64,000 nucleotides of DNA from an uncultured Lachnospiraceae bacterium (GCA_902775485.1 CACYMJ010000003.1:45258-109257); one strand, 5' to 3'. Positions 16,007 to 24,771 are shown, counted from the stretch's first letter. Numbers and translations are program-made. Notes: generated from the sequence alone by a model not told the origin.

Positions 16007-16782
16007 GTTCGGTAAGACTTCTCGACGATACACGTAAGATCAATTCCATATTGCATCGCAAAAACAGCGGCAAGGTTGCGTTCAATGACATCTGCGACGC
16101 AATGAGGGCGGTACTGTCTTCAAACGTTCTGGTCATCTCCAAAAAGGGAAAGATCCTCGGGATGGGAACGAGCGGGGATTTTGACGCCATCGGAAAACTG
16201 TCCGATCTTAAGGTCTCACAGTTTATCGATTCGAGACTCAATTCAAGACTTGCGGATATTCTCTCCACAAAGGAGAGTGTCAACTTGGAGACGCTTGGCA
16301 TTCCGGAAGATGAGAGCAGGGCATATCAGGCGATCATAACCCCGATCAATATAGCGGGACAGCGATACGGAACGCTTATCATATATAAGCCCAGAGAAGA
16401 TGCTTATTCGATAGAGGATATCATCCTGACGGAATACGGCGCGACCGTTGTCGGACTTGAAATGGTGCGTTCGGTGTCCGAAGAATCCGCGGAAGAGGAC
16501 AGAAGGGCGCAGGGTGTACAGGCTGCACTCTCCACGCTTTCCGCATCGGAAACGGAAGCGGTCATCCATATATTCGATGAACTTTCCGGCCTTGAGGGAG
16601 TGCTTGTCGCAAGCCGTATAGCGGACCGTGAAGGCATAACGAGATCCGTCATAGTCAATGCTCTTCGTAAACTTGAAAGCGCCGGCGTGATCGTTTCGAA
16701 ATCATCCGGTATGAAGGGTACATATATAAAGGTCACCAACGAACTCATCTATGATGAGATCGAGGAACTCAGGAAGAAATAG
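16003..16782 (+). CDS. codY: GTP- and branched-chain amino acid-sensing pleiotropic repressor CodY
   Basis: 259 residues. An N-terminal GAF-like effector domain (~1-155; ICDAMRAVLSSNVLVISKKGKILG) is followed by a linker and a C-terminal winged HTH (LVASRIADREGITRSVIVNALRKLESAG in part, then GMKGTYIKVTNE). In the family, isoleucine/valine/leucine bind the GAF domain and GTP increases DNA binding; targets include amino acid uptake and synthesis genes. A CodY-like box upstream of topA suggests autoregulation. Coupled to topA by a 4-base overlap. Confidence 0.96.
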   Translation: MSSVRLLDDTRKINSILHRKNSGKVAFNDICDAMRAVLSSNVLVISKKGKILGMGTSGDFDAIGKLSDLKVSQFIDSRLNSRLADILSTKESVNLETLGIPEDESRAYQAIITPINIAGQRYGTLIIYKPREDAYSIEDIILTEYGATVVGLEMVRSVSEESAEEDRRAQGVQAALSTLSASETEAVIHIFDELSGLEGVLVASRIADREGITRSVIVNALRKLESAGVIVSKSSGMKGTYIKVTNELIYDEIEELRKK

Positions 16783-16796
16783 AACGGTAATCCGGT

Positions 16797-17633
16797 TTGA
16801 ATAAAAAGATCAACAACGCAATGTCATATGCACTTGTCGCACTCGGTGCGATCCTTGCAAGCTTTTCGGTAGCATGCATTCTGCTTCCGAACGATGCTAT
16901 TGATTACGGTACCGCGGGTATCGCGATCATTATAAGCAAGCTGACGGATTTTAAACTTTCGGTGTGCGTGTTTGTTGTTTTTCTCCCGTTCATAATCGCC
17001 GGAGCATTTATGCTCGGAAAGCAGTTCGCCATTAAGGCGGCATTCGGTTCACTTGTTTATACGGTCGGGATCGATGTGTTCGAAGAGATCAGTTTCGAAC
17101 TCAATACCGAGCATTTTATAGCCGTTGCATTCGGCGGGGCGATACTCGGAGCCGGACTTGCACTCATACTGCGACAGGGCGGGTGTATCGACGGTTCGGA
17201 GATATTTGCAAACATAGTGATCAAGAAGATCTCCCAGCGCACCGGAAAAGATTTCAGTATGACATTTATTCTGATAGCATTCAATGCATGCGTGTATACG
17301 GCGGCTTTTTTCCTGATCAACCGTAATGCGGCACTCCTCAGCCTTCTTGTTTATGTTGTGGCATCTGCGGTGATAGACCACTTTACCGATCACTTCGAGG
17401 CTATCAAGCAGGTTACGATCATAACAAAGGATCCTGCACAGCTTGTCAAGTGTATCAAGGATGAGATGAACAAGACGTGTACGATCATGGATTCGTATGG
17501 TGCCATAAGCGGAGAGAACAAAACACTCATCTGTTATATTAACTATTTCGAACTGTCAAAGATGAAGGAGATAATATCCCGTCATAAGGGTACCTTCAGC
17601 ACGGTGACGACCATCGATGAGATATTGAGATAA
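16797..17633 (+). CDS. YitT-family membrane protein
   Basis: 278 residues with about five or six N-terminal hydrophobic segments and a cytosolic C-terminal DUF2179 domain (QVTIITKDPAQLVKCIKDEMNK … GAISGENKTLICYI … FSTVTTIDEIL). The signature GGAILGAGLALILRQGG and CIDGSEI is present. Its physiological role is unknown. The most likely start is TTG 16797 (NKKINNAMSYALVALGA); ATG 16821 is an alternative. It follows codY by 14 bases and lies 4 bases before the next gene, so it is in the same operon. Confidence 0.88.
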   Translation: MNKKINNAMSYALVALGAILASFSVACILLPNDAIDYGTAGIAIIISKLTDFKLSVCVFVVFLPFIIAGAFMLGKQFAIKAAFGSLVYTVGIDVFEEISFELNTEHFIAVAFGGAILGAGLALILRQGGCIDGSEIFANIVIKKISQRTGKDFSMTFILIAFNACVYTAAFFLINRNAALLSLLVYVVASAVIDHFTDHFEAIKQVTIITKDPAQLVKCIKDEMNKTCTIMDSYGAISGENKTLICYINYFELSKMKEIISRHKGTFSTVTTIDEILR

Positions 17634-17637
17634 TCTT

Positions 17638-18693
17638 ATGGGTAAAAAGAAAAACGAGATATGGTCTGCGGTCGCACTGCTGCTTGCAACTCTTTCTATA
17701 TGGGCGGTGGTACGTCAGGCGAAGAACTATTCTTTTGAAAACTTCAAAGAATTTTTCAGTAAATCCGATCCGTTCTGGGTCGCAATGGCGATACTGTGCA
17801 TGATCGCTTTCATTCTGTTTGAGGGACTTGCCCTTCTCGGCGTACTGAAGGCATTCGGATATAAAAGAAGTGTTAACAAAGGGATTGTGTATTCGGCGGC
17901 TGACATCTATTTTTCCGCGATCACTCCTTCCGCTACGGGGGGACAGCCGGCCTGTGCATATTATATGATGGCAGACGGTGTTCCGGCTGCGGTAAGTGCG
18001 GTCGCACTGCTCCTTAACCTCGTGATGTATACCGCATCGATAATGATGATCGGAATAATCGCGATCATCCTTCGACCGTCGATATTTATCAACTTCACAC
18101 CGTTTTCAAAATTCCTGATCGTGCTCGGATATGTCATTCAGGGAACGTTGATCACGCTGATAATCCTTCTTATCAAGCGGGAGGATTGGGTTCACGCGAT
18201 CGGAGTTTTTTTGATCAGGATACTTGATAAGATAAAGATCGTAAGGAATACGGAAAAGGTTCAGAAAAAACTGGACAGGATCACGAACGAGTACAGGGAT
18301 TGTGCGGAGATGATCGACGGCCACCGTGGAATGCTGGTCAAGTGCTTTATATTCAATTTCCTCCAGCGCGCACTGCAGATATGCGTATCCGTGATGCTGT
18401 TTTTTGCCGGAGGCGGAGCGCTGTCGGGCGGCATAAGCATCTGGGTCACACACGCCTTTTCGGTTATCGGATCGAACAGTATTCCCATTCCCGGAGCGAT
18501 GGGTGTTATCGACTATCTGCTTCTTGACGGCATGAAGGATCTGATGGACGAACAGTCAGCGATCACGCTTGAGCTTGCCAGCCGCGGCATCTCGTTTTAT
18601 GTCTGCGTGCTGACATGTATAGTAATTGTCATCATAGGACATTTCGCGATCAAACGAAGAACGATATCATTACAAAGTGAGGACGACGAATGA
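17638..18693 (+). CDS. Lysylphosphatidylglycerol-synthase-type (flippase-like) membrane protein
   Basis: 351 residues with about eight hydrophobic segments. The family signature is clear: YFSAITPSATGGQPACAYYM (~87-106) and SNSIPIPGAMGVIDYLLL (~280-297). This is the membrane part of the MprF/UPF0104 family without the tRNA-dependent aminoacyl transferase domain, so it probably moves a lipid between leaflets rather than modifying it. It overlaps pssA by 4 bases, which fits a phospholipid-related role. Confidence 0.85.
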   Translation: MGKKKNEIWSAVALLLATLSIWAVVRQAKNYSFENFKEFFSKSDPFWVAMAILCMIAFILFEGLALLGVLKAFGYKRSVNKGIVYSAADIYFSAITPSATGGQPACAYYMMADGVPAAVSAVALLLNLVMYTASIMMIGIIAIILRPSIFINFTPFSKFLIVLGYVIQGTLITLIILLIKREDWVHAIGVFLIRILDKIKIVRNTEKVQKKLDRITNEYRDCAEMIDGHRGMLVKCFIFNFLQRALQICVSVMLFFAGGGALSGGISIWVTHAFSVIGSNSIPIPGAMGVIDYLLLDGMKDLMDEQSAITLELASRGISFYVCVLTCIVIVIIGHFAIKRRTISLQSEDDE

Positions 18694-19382
18694 TAGGATA
18701 TTATAATTACACGGTCATACTTACGTATCTGTCGCTTGTGTCGGCAGGACTCGGGATAACCATCACGCTGATGGGTCAGGGACATCCGTTCCTCGGAACA
18801 TTCTTCCTGCTCTTCTGCGGACTATGCGATGCATTTGACGGAGAGGTTGCGCGCCGCAAGAAAAACAGGACGGAAGACGAGATCAAGTTCGGAGTTCAGA
18901 TCGATTCGCTTTCGGACCTTGTTGCATTCGGTGTTCTTCCTGCGATAATCGGCGAGGTGCTCGTATGGCAGAACCCGGAATTTTCAATGGTTCCGCGTCT
19001 TCATACCGGAGATGCGCTCGACATAATCGTGCCGATCCTGTGCATGCTCGTTATGATGCTTTACGTTCTCATGGCGATGATAAGGCTTGCGTACTTCAAT
19101 GTCATGGAAGATAAGAGACAGAAGGAAGAGGGCGGAAAGAGAAAATCGTACACCGGACTTCCGGTCACTTCGGCAGCACTGATCTTCCCGTTTGTAATGC
19201 TCTTACAGTTCATGACCCCGCTTGATATGACTGTTGTATATTACGGTGTCATGGTACTTGTAGGATACCTGTTCGTATCCAAGATAGAGATCAAAAAACC
19301 CGGAGTTAAGGGCGTTGTGATCATGTGTGTGATCGGAGCGCTCGAGTTTGCCATTATGCTGATCTTAAGATCTATGAGGTAA
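18690..19382 (+). CDS. pssA: CDP-diacylglycerol-serine O-phosphatidyltransferase
   Basis: 230 residues, integral membrane. The CDP-alcohol phosphatidyltransferase motif D-G-x2-A-R-x(n)-G-x3-D-x3-D reads LCDAFDGEVARRKKN…FGVQIDSLSDLVAFG (~43-78). Later segments are hydrophobic. It makes phosphatidylserine from CDP-diacylglycerol and serine. Assignment as serine-specific rests on the adjoining phosphatidylserine decarboxylase gene. Coupled to the upstream flippase-like gene by ATGA overlap. Confidence 0.92.
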   Translation: MIGYYNYTVILTYLSLVSAGLGITITLMGQGHPFLGTFFLLFCGLCDAFDGEVARRKKNRTEDEIKFGVQIDSLSDLVAFGVLPAIIGEVLVWQNPEFSMVPRLHTGDALDIIVPILCMLVMMLYVLMAMIRLAYFNVMEDKRQKEEGGKRKSYTGLPVTSAALIFPFVMLLQFMTPLDMTVVYYGVMVLVGYLFVSKIEIKKPGVKGVVIMCVIGALEFAIMLILRSMR

Positions 19383-19385
19383 GGT

Positions 19386-20210
19386 TTGCTGCTTGATTTT
19401 TTGTATGATACTTTTCCGGGAAGGGTGCTTTTAAAGACTCTGACAAAACCGGCCATATCAAAAGCATGCGGCGCTTTTTTGGAAACGAGGTTTTCAAAGG
19501 TGCTGATCCCGCCGTTTGTCTATGCGAACGCGATAGATCTGTCGGAATGCTTTGCAAGCGATTTTAAATGCTTTAATGACTGCTTTGCAAGGCGCATGCG
19601 TCCGGGAAAGAGAGTGTTCGATATGAATCCGTCGGCATTCTGCGCGCCATGCGACGGACTGCTTACGGTGTATGAGATCACACCCGATCTTGAGATAAGC
19701 GTCAAACATTCGCGTTATGATCTTGTAAGACTTTTGCATTCAAGGAAACTTGCAGACCGGTATGCCGGCGGGTATTGTCTTGTGTTCAGGCTGTGTGTTG
19801 ACAATTATCACAGATATTCATATATCGATAAAGGTTCAAAGGGTGCGAATCATTTCATACCGGGGAAGCTTCATACCGTACAACCGATAGCTCTTGAAAG
19901 AGTTCCCGTTTTTACGGAAAACAGCAGGGAGTTTACGGTTATGAATACTGAAAACTTCGGCAAGATCGTTCAGATGGAGGTCGGAGCGATGCTCGTCGGA
20001 AAGATACATAACCATCACGGACGCCACACTTTCCTGCGCGGACAGGAGAAGGGATTTTTCAAGTACGGAGGATCGACCATCATCGTGCTCGTCGAAAAGG
20101 GCAGGGTAGTACTCGATGATAAGATATTAAAGGCATCGGCCGGAGTGGTGGAAACACCTGTAAGGCTTGGCGAGAAGATAGGAAACGGCTGGTCGCTGTT
20201 TAGAAGATAA
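19386..20210 (+). CDS. psd: Phosphatidylserine decarboxylase
   Basis: 274 residues. The catalytic pattern includes YRYSYID-type YHRYSYID (~ 140), FTVMNTENFGKIVQMEVGAMLVGKI and the self-cleavage site FKYGGSTIIVLVEKG (~232-246), where the Ser of GGST becomes the pyruvoyl cofactor. It converts phosphatidylserine to phosphatidylethanolamine at the membrane, completing the step begun by pssA. Start is TTG 19386, with GAGGTAAGG just upstream. Its 3' end overlaps the convergent azlD gene by 11 bases. Confidence 0.93.
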   Translation: MLLDFLYDTFPGRVLLKTLTKPAISKACGAFLETRFSKVLIPPFVYANAIDLSECFASDFKCFNDCFARRMRPGKRVFDMNPSAFCAPCDGLLTVYEITPDLEISVKHSRYDLVRLLHSRKLADRYAGGYCLVFRLCVDNYHRYSYIDKGSKGANHFIPGKLHTVQPIALERVPVFTENSREFTVMNTENFGKIVQMEVGAMLVGKIHNHHGRHTFLRGQEKGFFKYGGSTIIVLVEKGRVVLDDKILKASAGVVETPVRLGEKIGNGWSLFRR

Positions 20211-20505
20211 ACTCGACGATAAGCACTGCCAGACAACATACGACGGCAGTTTCAAAAAGATTTTTACGAAACCATGCGACAATTATCCCGACGATGAGGG
20301 CAAGATACCCCGCGGCGGGATTTTTTGTTGCCTCCGTAATGGCGGGAAATGTCATGACGGAGAGTGTGACATATGGAACGTAGTACAAAAACGACCTTAC
20401 GAATCTGTTCGTGATCTGGCGGCGCAGTATCGTGGTCGGAAGCGCTCTTATCAGAAGGCTTACAAGTGCGGCTATCAGGATGTAGATAAATATGCTGTGG
20501 TTCAT
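20200..20505 (-). CDS. azlD: Branched-chain amino acid export subunit AzlD
   Basis: 101 residues, with four hydrophobic segments. LLIRALPTTILRRQ and RSFLYYVPYVTLSVMTFPAI are typical of AzlD. With AzlC it forms a two-part exporter for branched-chain amino acids and analogues. ATG 20505 overlaps the azlC stop (ATGA) and has AGGAGG upstream. Proximity to codY, which senses the same amino acids, is notable. Confidence 0.88.
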   Translation of the reverse strand: MNHSIFIYILIAALVSLLIRALPTTILRRQITNRFVRSFLYYVPYVTLSVMTFPAITEATKNPAAGYLALIVGIIVAWFRKNLFETAVVCCLAVLIVEFIF

Positions 20506-21239
20506 TCATCTGCCTCCTTTCTCGGGAACAGGAGGGCAGCCGCAACACTTATAGCAACCGTTAGAATGATGGTCCGGGTGCCTGCATCCATTCCGAGCTT
20601 ATCGGAAAAAGCGGTCAACAGATAACTTGCCGCAAAGCATACGATGATCAGAATGCCTATGATCTTCTCTTCCCTGGCGGGAGGAATGATGATCGCAAGG
20701 AACATACCGAAGAGTGCCACGGATAATGCGCTCACGATCCTCTCGGGCATGATCCCGCCGGAAAAACAACCTATGGCGGATCCCGCAGCCCACATGGGTA
20801 TTGCAACGATCATGCCGCCGTACATATAGTTCGGATTGAGCATTCCCGGACGGGCGATCGAGATCGCAAAGAGTTCGTCTGTAATGCCGAATCCCATGGC
20901 AAGCCTGTGGCCGAACGACAGATCGGGATGCATCCTCTGGCTCATGGCGCAGCTCATCAGCAGATATCTTGCGTTGGCGATAAAGATCATGATCGCCATC
21001 TCAACGTACGTCGCGTTGGCGCCTATCATGGAGTAGACCGCATATTCGCCCGCCGAGGCATGGCAGAGTACGCTTGTGATCATACATGTTATGGGGCCGA
21101 GTCCTATTGCCTTGGCCGTTATGCCGAGTGAGAATGCAACGGCGAAATACCCCAGACCTATCGGAATACCGTCCCGCATGCCCTTAAGGAGCATGTCACG
21201 GTTGCTTTCATGTTTTAATGAATAGTCGATTTTGCACAT
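20502..21239 (-). CDS. azlC: Branched-chain amino acid exporter AzlC
   Basis: 245 residues with about six or seven membrane segments. Family motifs: GIPIGLGYFAVAFSLGITA, SVLCHASAGEYAVYSMIGANA, ANARYLLMSCAMSQ and GITDELFAI. It exports leucine/isoleucine/valine together with AzlD. No Shine-Dalgarno precedes ATG 21239, and a good promoter (TTGCCA-17-TAAAAT, read on this strand, -10 ending at 21245) would place the transcript start at or next to the ATG, so translation may be leaderless. A downstream in-frame ATG at 21194 also lacks a clear ribosome binding site. Confidence 0.9.
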   Translation of the reverse strand: MCKIDYSLKHESNRDMLLKGMRDGIPIGLGYFAVAFSLGITAKAIGLGPITCMITSVLCHASAGEYAVYSMIGANATYVEMAIMIFIANARYLLMSCAMSQRMHPDLSFGHRLAMGFGITDELFAISIARPGMLNPNYMYGGMIVAIPMWAAGSAIGCFSGGIMPERIVSALSVALFGMFLAIIIPPAREEKIIGILIIVCFAASYLLTAFSDKLGMDAGTRTIILTVAISVAAALLFPRKEADE

Positions 21240-21244
21240 AGGAC

Positions 21245-21290
21245 CATTTTAACACTATCCGTGCGTTTGGCAATGGATAGTGGTAAAATG
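21245..21290. promoter_or_regulatory. Near-perfect 16-bp inverted repeat between azlC and the pseudouridine synthase gene
   Basis: CATTTTAACACTATCC (21245-21260) and GGATAGTGGTAAAATG (21275-21290) are reverse complements with one mismatch, around a 14-base centre. Each arm contains TAAAAT on one strand. On the minus strand TTGCCA (21273-21268) and TAAAAT (21250-21245) make a 17-spaced promoter for azlC. On the plus strand no matching -35 is seen. Confidence 0.55.
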
Positions 21291-21296
21291 ATCGCT

Positions 21297-21986
21297 ATGA
21301 GACTTGATCAATTTCTGGTAAAATCGGATATCGGCTCAAGGAGCGAGGTCAAAAAACTGGTAAAGGCGGGGCGCGTATGTGTCGGTGATGCGGTTGTGCG
21401 CGATCCGTCCGTTCATATCGATGAGAATACCGACGCTGTCACGCTTGACGGAGCTGCGGTAGTATATGAGAAGTTCAGATACTACATGCTCAACAAGCCT
21501 GCGGGATACGTGAGCGCCACGCAGGACGGACAGTGTGCGACCGTGATCGATCTTCTTGACGGCGTATGTAAAAAGGACCTGTTTCCCGTAGGCCGTCTTG
21601 ATAAGGATACGGAAGGCCTGCTTCTGATAACCAATAACGGAAAGCTATCCCATGAGCTTTTGTCGCCAAGCCATCATGTGGATAAAAAATATTATGTTTG
21701 CACCGACAGGATGATCGGGGCCGAAGAGAAGAAGGCATTCGAGAAAGGTCTTGATATAGGCGATGATAAGCCGACACTTCCCGCGAATATAGAAGAGACG
21801 GATAACGGTTATATCGTTACGATCCGCGAGGGAAGGTTTCATCAGATAAAGCGGATGTTTAGTGCTCTCGGCGCCGAGGTCACCTTCTTAAAACGGTTGT
21901 CCATGGGAGGACTTGTGCTTGACGAAAGCCTTCTGCCGGGACAGTTTCGACCGCTTACGGCCGATGAGATCAAAAATCTCTTTTAA
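21297..21986 (+). CDS. 16S rRNA pseudouridine synthase, RsuA family
   Basis: 229 residues. An N-terminal S4 RNA-binding domain (RLDQFLVKSDIGSRSEVKKLVKAG in part) is followed by the catalytic domain with FPVGRLDKDTEGLLLITN (~97-114; the Asp of GRLD is the nucleophile) and the closing REGRFHQIKRMFSALG. This matches RsuA, which makes pseudouridine 516 in 16S rRNA; RluB/E/F relatives cannot be excluded. ATG 21297 gives the canonical MRLDQFL start; ATGs at 21273 and 21288 are in frame and possible. Confidence 0.9.
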   Translation: MRLDQFLVKSDIGSRSEVKKLVKAGRVCVGDAVVRDPSVHIDENTDAVTLDGAAVVYEKFRYYMLNKPAGYVSATQDGQCATVIDLLDGVCKKDLFPVGRLDKDTEGLLLITNNGKLSHELLSPSHHVDKKYYVCTDRMIGAEEKKAFEKGLDIGDDKPTLPANIEETDNGYIVTIREGRFHQIKRMFSALGAEVTFLKRLSMGGLVLDESLLPGQFRPLTADEIKNLF

Positions 21987-22049
21987 TTATTTACGACGTG
22001 TTATATAGTTAGTTTGCATTTATTTTTTACAATGAAAAGGAGAAAAATC

Positions 22050-23027
22050 ATGGCAGATCTGCGTCCCGAATCACTCAAAAGGATCACTGACTCCGCTGCT
22101 GCAAAGGCTTTTATCGATGATCAGGTAAGAGCGATCAAAGAGCAGGTAGGAGACGACAAGGTATTGCTCGCACTTTCGGGAGGAGTTGATTCCTCTGTTG
22201 TTGCGGCACTTCTGATCAAGGCTATCGGCAAAAATCTCGTGTGCGTACACGTTAATCACGGACTTCTTCGTAAGGGAGAACCCGAACAGGTCATCGAGGT
22301 ATTCAGGGGGCAGATGGATGCGAACCTTATATATGTCGATGCAGTCGACAGATTCCTTGACAAGCTTGCCGGCGTATCGGATCCTGAAACAAAACGTAAG
22401 ATAATCGGAAAAGAGTTCATCGATGTGTTTGCGGAGGAAGCCGCAAAACAGGATGGTATCAAGTTCCTTGCACAGGGAACGATATATCCCGATATCCTTG
22501 AATCGGACGGCGTAAAGGCTCACCACAACGTTGGCGGACTTCCGCCCGAACTTGATTTCGAGCTTGTAGAGCCGGTCAAGTACCTTTATAAGGATGAGGT
22601 CAGAGTTGTCGGAAAGGAACTCGGCCTTCCGGATAACATGGTATATCGTCAGCCGTTCCCGGGTCCGGGACTTGGCGTGCGCACCCCCGGTGCGATCACC
22701 AGAGACCGTCTCGAGGCTGTCCGCGAATCGGATGCGATCCTTCGCGAGGAGTTTGCCTTGGCAGGACTTGAAGGCAAGGTATGGCAGTACTTTACGGTCG
22801 TACCTCCGTTCACATCAACAGGTATCAAGGACGGAAAGCGTACTGATGACTGGATGGTCATCATCCGTGCCGTCAACTCCGTTGACGCAACAAGCGCAAC
22901 GATCGAAGAGATCCCGTATGAGCTTCTCAAGAAGATACGCGATCGTATCTTTGCTGAAGTTGCGGGTGTGAACCGCGTGCTCTACGACCTTTCAACCAAA
23001 GGTCCCGCAACTATCGAATACGAATAA
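22050..23027 (+). CDS. guaA: GMP synthase ATP-pyrophosphatase subunit, lacking the glutaminase domain
   Basis: 325 residues, matching only the C-terminal part of standard GuaA (~525 residues in E. coli). The PP-loop is LLALSGGVDSSVVAALL (~41-57), followed by CVHVNHGLLRKGEPEQV, AQGTIYPDILES, SHHNVGGLP-type AHHNVGGLPPEL, the PFPGPGLGVR loop, and the dimerisation domain ending KGPATIEYE. It aminates XMP to GMP with ATP. The amidotransferase half that frees ammonia from glutamine is absent here and not encoded next to it, so it either uses a separate GuaA glutaminase subunit elsewhere (as in archaea) or free ammonia. ATG 22050 follows AAAAGGAGA. The preceding sequence does not encode the missing domain. 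Confidence 0.9.
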   Translation: MADLRPESLKRITDSAAAKAFIDDQVRAIKEQVGDDKVLLALSGGVDSSVVAALLIKAIGKNLVCVHVNHGLLRKGEPEQVIEVFRGQMDANLIYVDAVDRFLDKLAGVSDPETKRKIIGKEFIDVFAEEAAKQDGIKFLAQGTIYPDILESDGVKAHHNVGGLPPELDFELVEPVKYLYKDEVRVVGKELGLPDNMVYRQPFPGPGLGVRTPGAITRDRLEAVRESDAILREEFALAGLEGKVWQYFTVVPPFTSTGIKDGKRTDDWMVIIRAVNSVDATSATIEEIPYELLKKIRDRIFAEVAGVNRVLYDLSTKGPATIEYE

Positions 23028-23043
23028 TGTGTCGAGTGTGTCG

Positions 23044-23100
23044 AGGGGACGGTTCTTTTGACACATTTTTTGCAAAAATGTGTCAAAAGAACCGTCCCCT
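23044..23100. repeat. Perfect 27-bp inverted repeat (dispersed-repeat or terminator-like element)
   Basis: The arms at 23044-23070 and 23074-23100 are exact reverse complements around TGC; the left arm reads AGGGGACGGTTCTTTTGACA and ends in CATTTTT. Flanking bases include a tandem TGTGTCGAG duplicate on the left and TGTCACAC on the right. Repeats with the core GGGGACGGTTCTTTTGACA occur in many clostridial genomes, so this may be a small dispersed element; it can also end guaA transcription. Confidence 0.75.
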
Positions 23101-23120
23101 TGTCACACTAATTTGGAAAT

Positions 23121-24770
23121 ATGTTTAAAAGATCATTTGTTAAAAAAAGAATTAAGACGGCGCTTATCATACTGGTCATGTCGGTACTGCCCTTGTGCGG
23201 ATGCGATGAAAGCTGGGATGATGAGGATTGGGAGACCGAAACCGAAGAGGTGACGGTCGAAGAGACGCAGGAAGAGAGCGCAGATACAGCGAGTACGTCT
23301 GATCATAATGATGATAACGGCAATATCGGCGTGGAGCCGGTAAGTGTGGACAGCAATGCAAAATCGGCAACGATCCTCGTTTATATGAACGGCTCCGACC
23401 TTGAGACGAAGGCCGGTGAAGCCACGTCTGATATAGCCGAGATGGTCAATACTCCGATAGGCGAAAATGTTAACGTGATCATCCAGACAATGGGAACGAA
23501 GCGTTGGCATGATTACGGCATATCTTCAAAAACTTCACAGATATACAGGGTCAAGGACGGAGATCTGGAACTTCTCGAGGATGATCTCGGACAGCTTGAC
23601 TGTACGATATCAAAAACGCTGTCCGATTTCATAGATTACGGAAAGAGAAATTATCCGGCCGACAGGTATATGCTGATTTTCTGGGACCACGGCGGTGGAC
23701 CCGTGTACGGATTCGGCTACGATGAATGGCAGGATGATTCATCGGCGCTGACACTTGATGAGATACAAAAAGCTCTCCGGGATAACTCGGACATCAACTT
23801 TGATATCATCGGAATGGATTGCTGTATAATGGCCAATCTCGAGACATGCTATGTTCTGGCTCCGTTTTGCAAATATGCCGTGCTATCCGAAGATTTTGAG
23901 TCGGGAATAGGCTGGGAATATACCAATTGGATGAAGCTGTTCGAAGAAAATCCGGGCATTTCCACGCCGCTTCTCGGGAAAAAGATCATAGACGGAGTCA
24001 TTGAAGCAAATGAGAACGATTTCGAAGAAGGCGGTTCATCAACTCTTATACTTGTGAACGAAAAGGCCGTTCCCGAGCTCATGGGCAGGTGGACGGATTA
24101 TGCGTATCACAATTCCGAAAAACTTCTCGGAGCCAACTACAGTAAGCTGCACAAAGCGATCGGAAAGGGATTGCTGGACACGCTTTTTGACCTGTGGGAA
24201 GATGACGGAAGCGATGTTACAATGGACGATTTTTACGTCAGTGACATGATGTCGATCGTTGAGAGCGTCGGAGAAGAGGGAAAACAAACAGATGATCTTC
24301 GATCATCACTGACAAACTGTGTGGCATATTTCGGACATACATCCGATAAGAATGAACTGACGGGACTGGCTGTCTCACTTCCGTACGGTGACAGAGATTA
24401 TTACGATCAGCTGGTTGAAGTGTATTCCAAGTGCGGATTTGACAAGGCATATATCGACTGGCTCGAGGGATTTGTCGGTGCGTTAGGAAGCGAAGACTAC
24501 TGTGATTACAGCGAATTTGAAGATTCGTGGTGCGGCTGGGGAACGTATGAGAGCGGATGGAACAGCTGCCCGACCGACGAGGATTCCGATGACTGGCAGT
24601 ACGATTACGAGGATGAGATATGGTATCTTGTCGAAGACGGCAATATCTACCTGTACGACGATGAGAGCGACATGATGTTCCTCTATGATGAGTATGAAGA
24701 CGAGATATACTACTATGATGAGGAAGACGATGACTGGTATGTAGTGGATGAGTCGGAGTGGGAGGATTAA
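23121..24770 (+). CDS. Clostripain-family (C11) cysteine peptidase lipoprotein
   Basis: 549 residues. A lipoprotein signal (LVMSVLPLCGC, Cys ~30) is followed by an acidic low-complexity linker. The peptidase domain has ATILVYMNGSDLE, the catalytic His in LIFWDHGGGPVYGFG (~190) and the catalytic Cys region IIGMDCCIMANLETC (~234), where the more usual DAC is DCC. From about residue 460 the protein becomes an acidic Asp/Glu/Tyr/Trp-rich tail to the end (for example EDEIYYYDEEDDDWYVV). It is expected to be anchored outside the cell. The ribosome binding site is poor. Its stop is 1 base before the uxaC start, so the two could be cotranscribed. Confidence 0.85.
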   Translation: MFKRSFVKKRIKTALIILVMSVLPLCGCDESWDDEDWETETEEVTVEETQEESADTASTSDHNDDNGNIGVEPVSVDSNAKSATILVYMNGSDLETKAGEATSDIAEMVNTPIGENVNVIIQTMGTKRWHDYGISSKTSQIYRVKDGDLELLEDDLGQLDCTISKTLSDFIDYGKRNYPADRYMLIFWDHGGGPVYGFGYDEWQDDSSALTLDEIQKALRDNSDINFDIIGMDCCIMANLETCYVLAPFCKYAVLSEDFESGIGWEYTNWMKLFEENPGISTPLLGKKIIDGVIEANENDFEEGGSSTLILVNEKAVPELMGRWTDYAYHNSEKLLGANYSKLHKAIGKGLLDTLFDLWEDDGSDVTMDDFYVSDMMSIVESVGEEGKQTDDLRSSLTNCVAYFGHTSDKNELTGLAVSLPYGDRDYYDQLVEVYSKCGFDKAYIDWLEGFVGALGSEDYCDYSEFEDSWCGWGTYESGWNSCPTDEDSDDWQYDYEDEIWYLVEDGNIYLYDDESDMMFLYDEYEDEIYYYDEEDDDWYVVDESEWED

Positions 24771-24771
24771 A

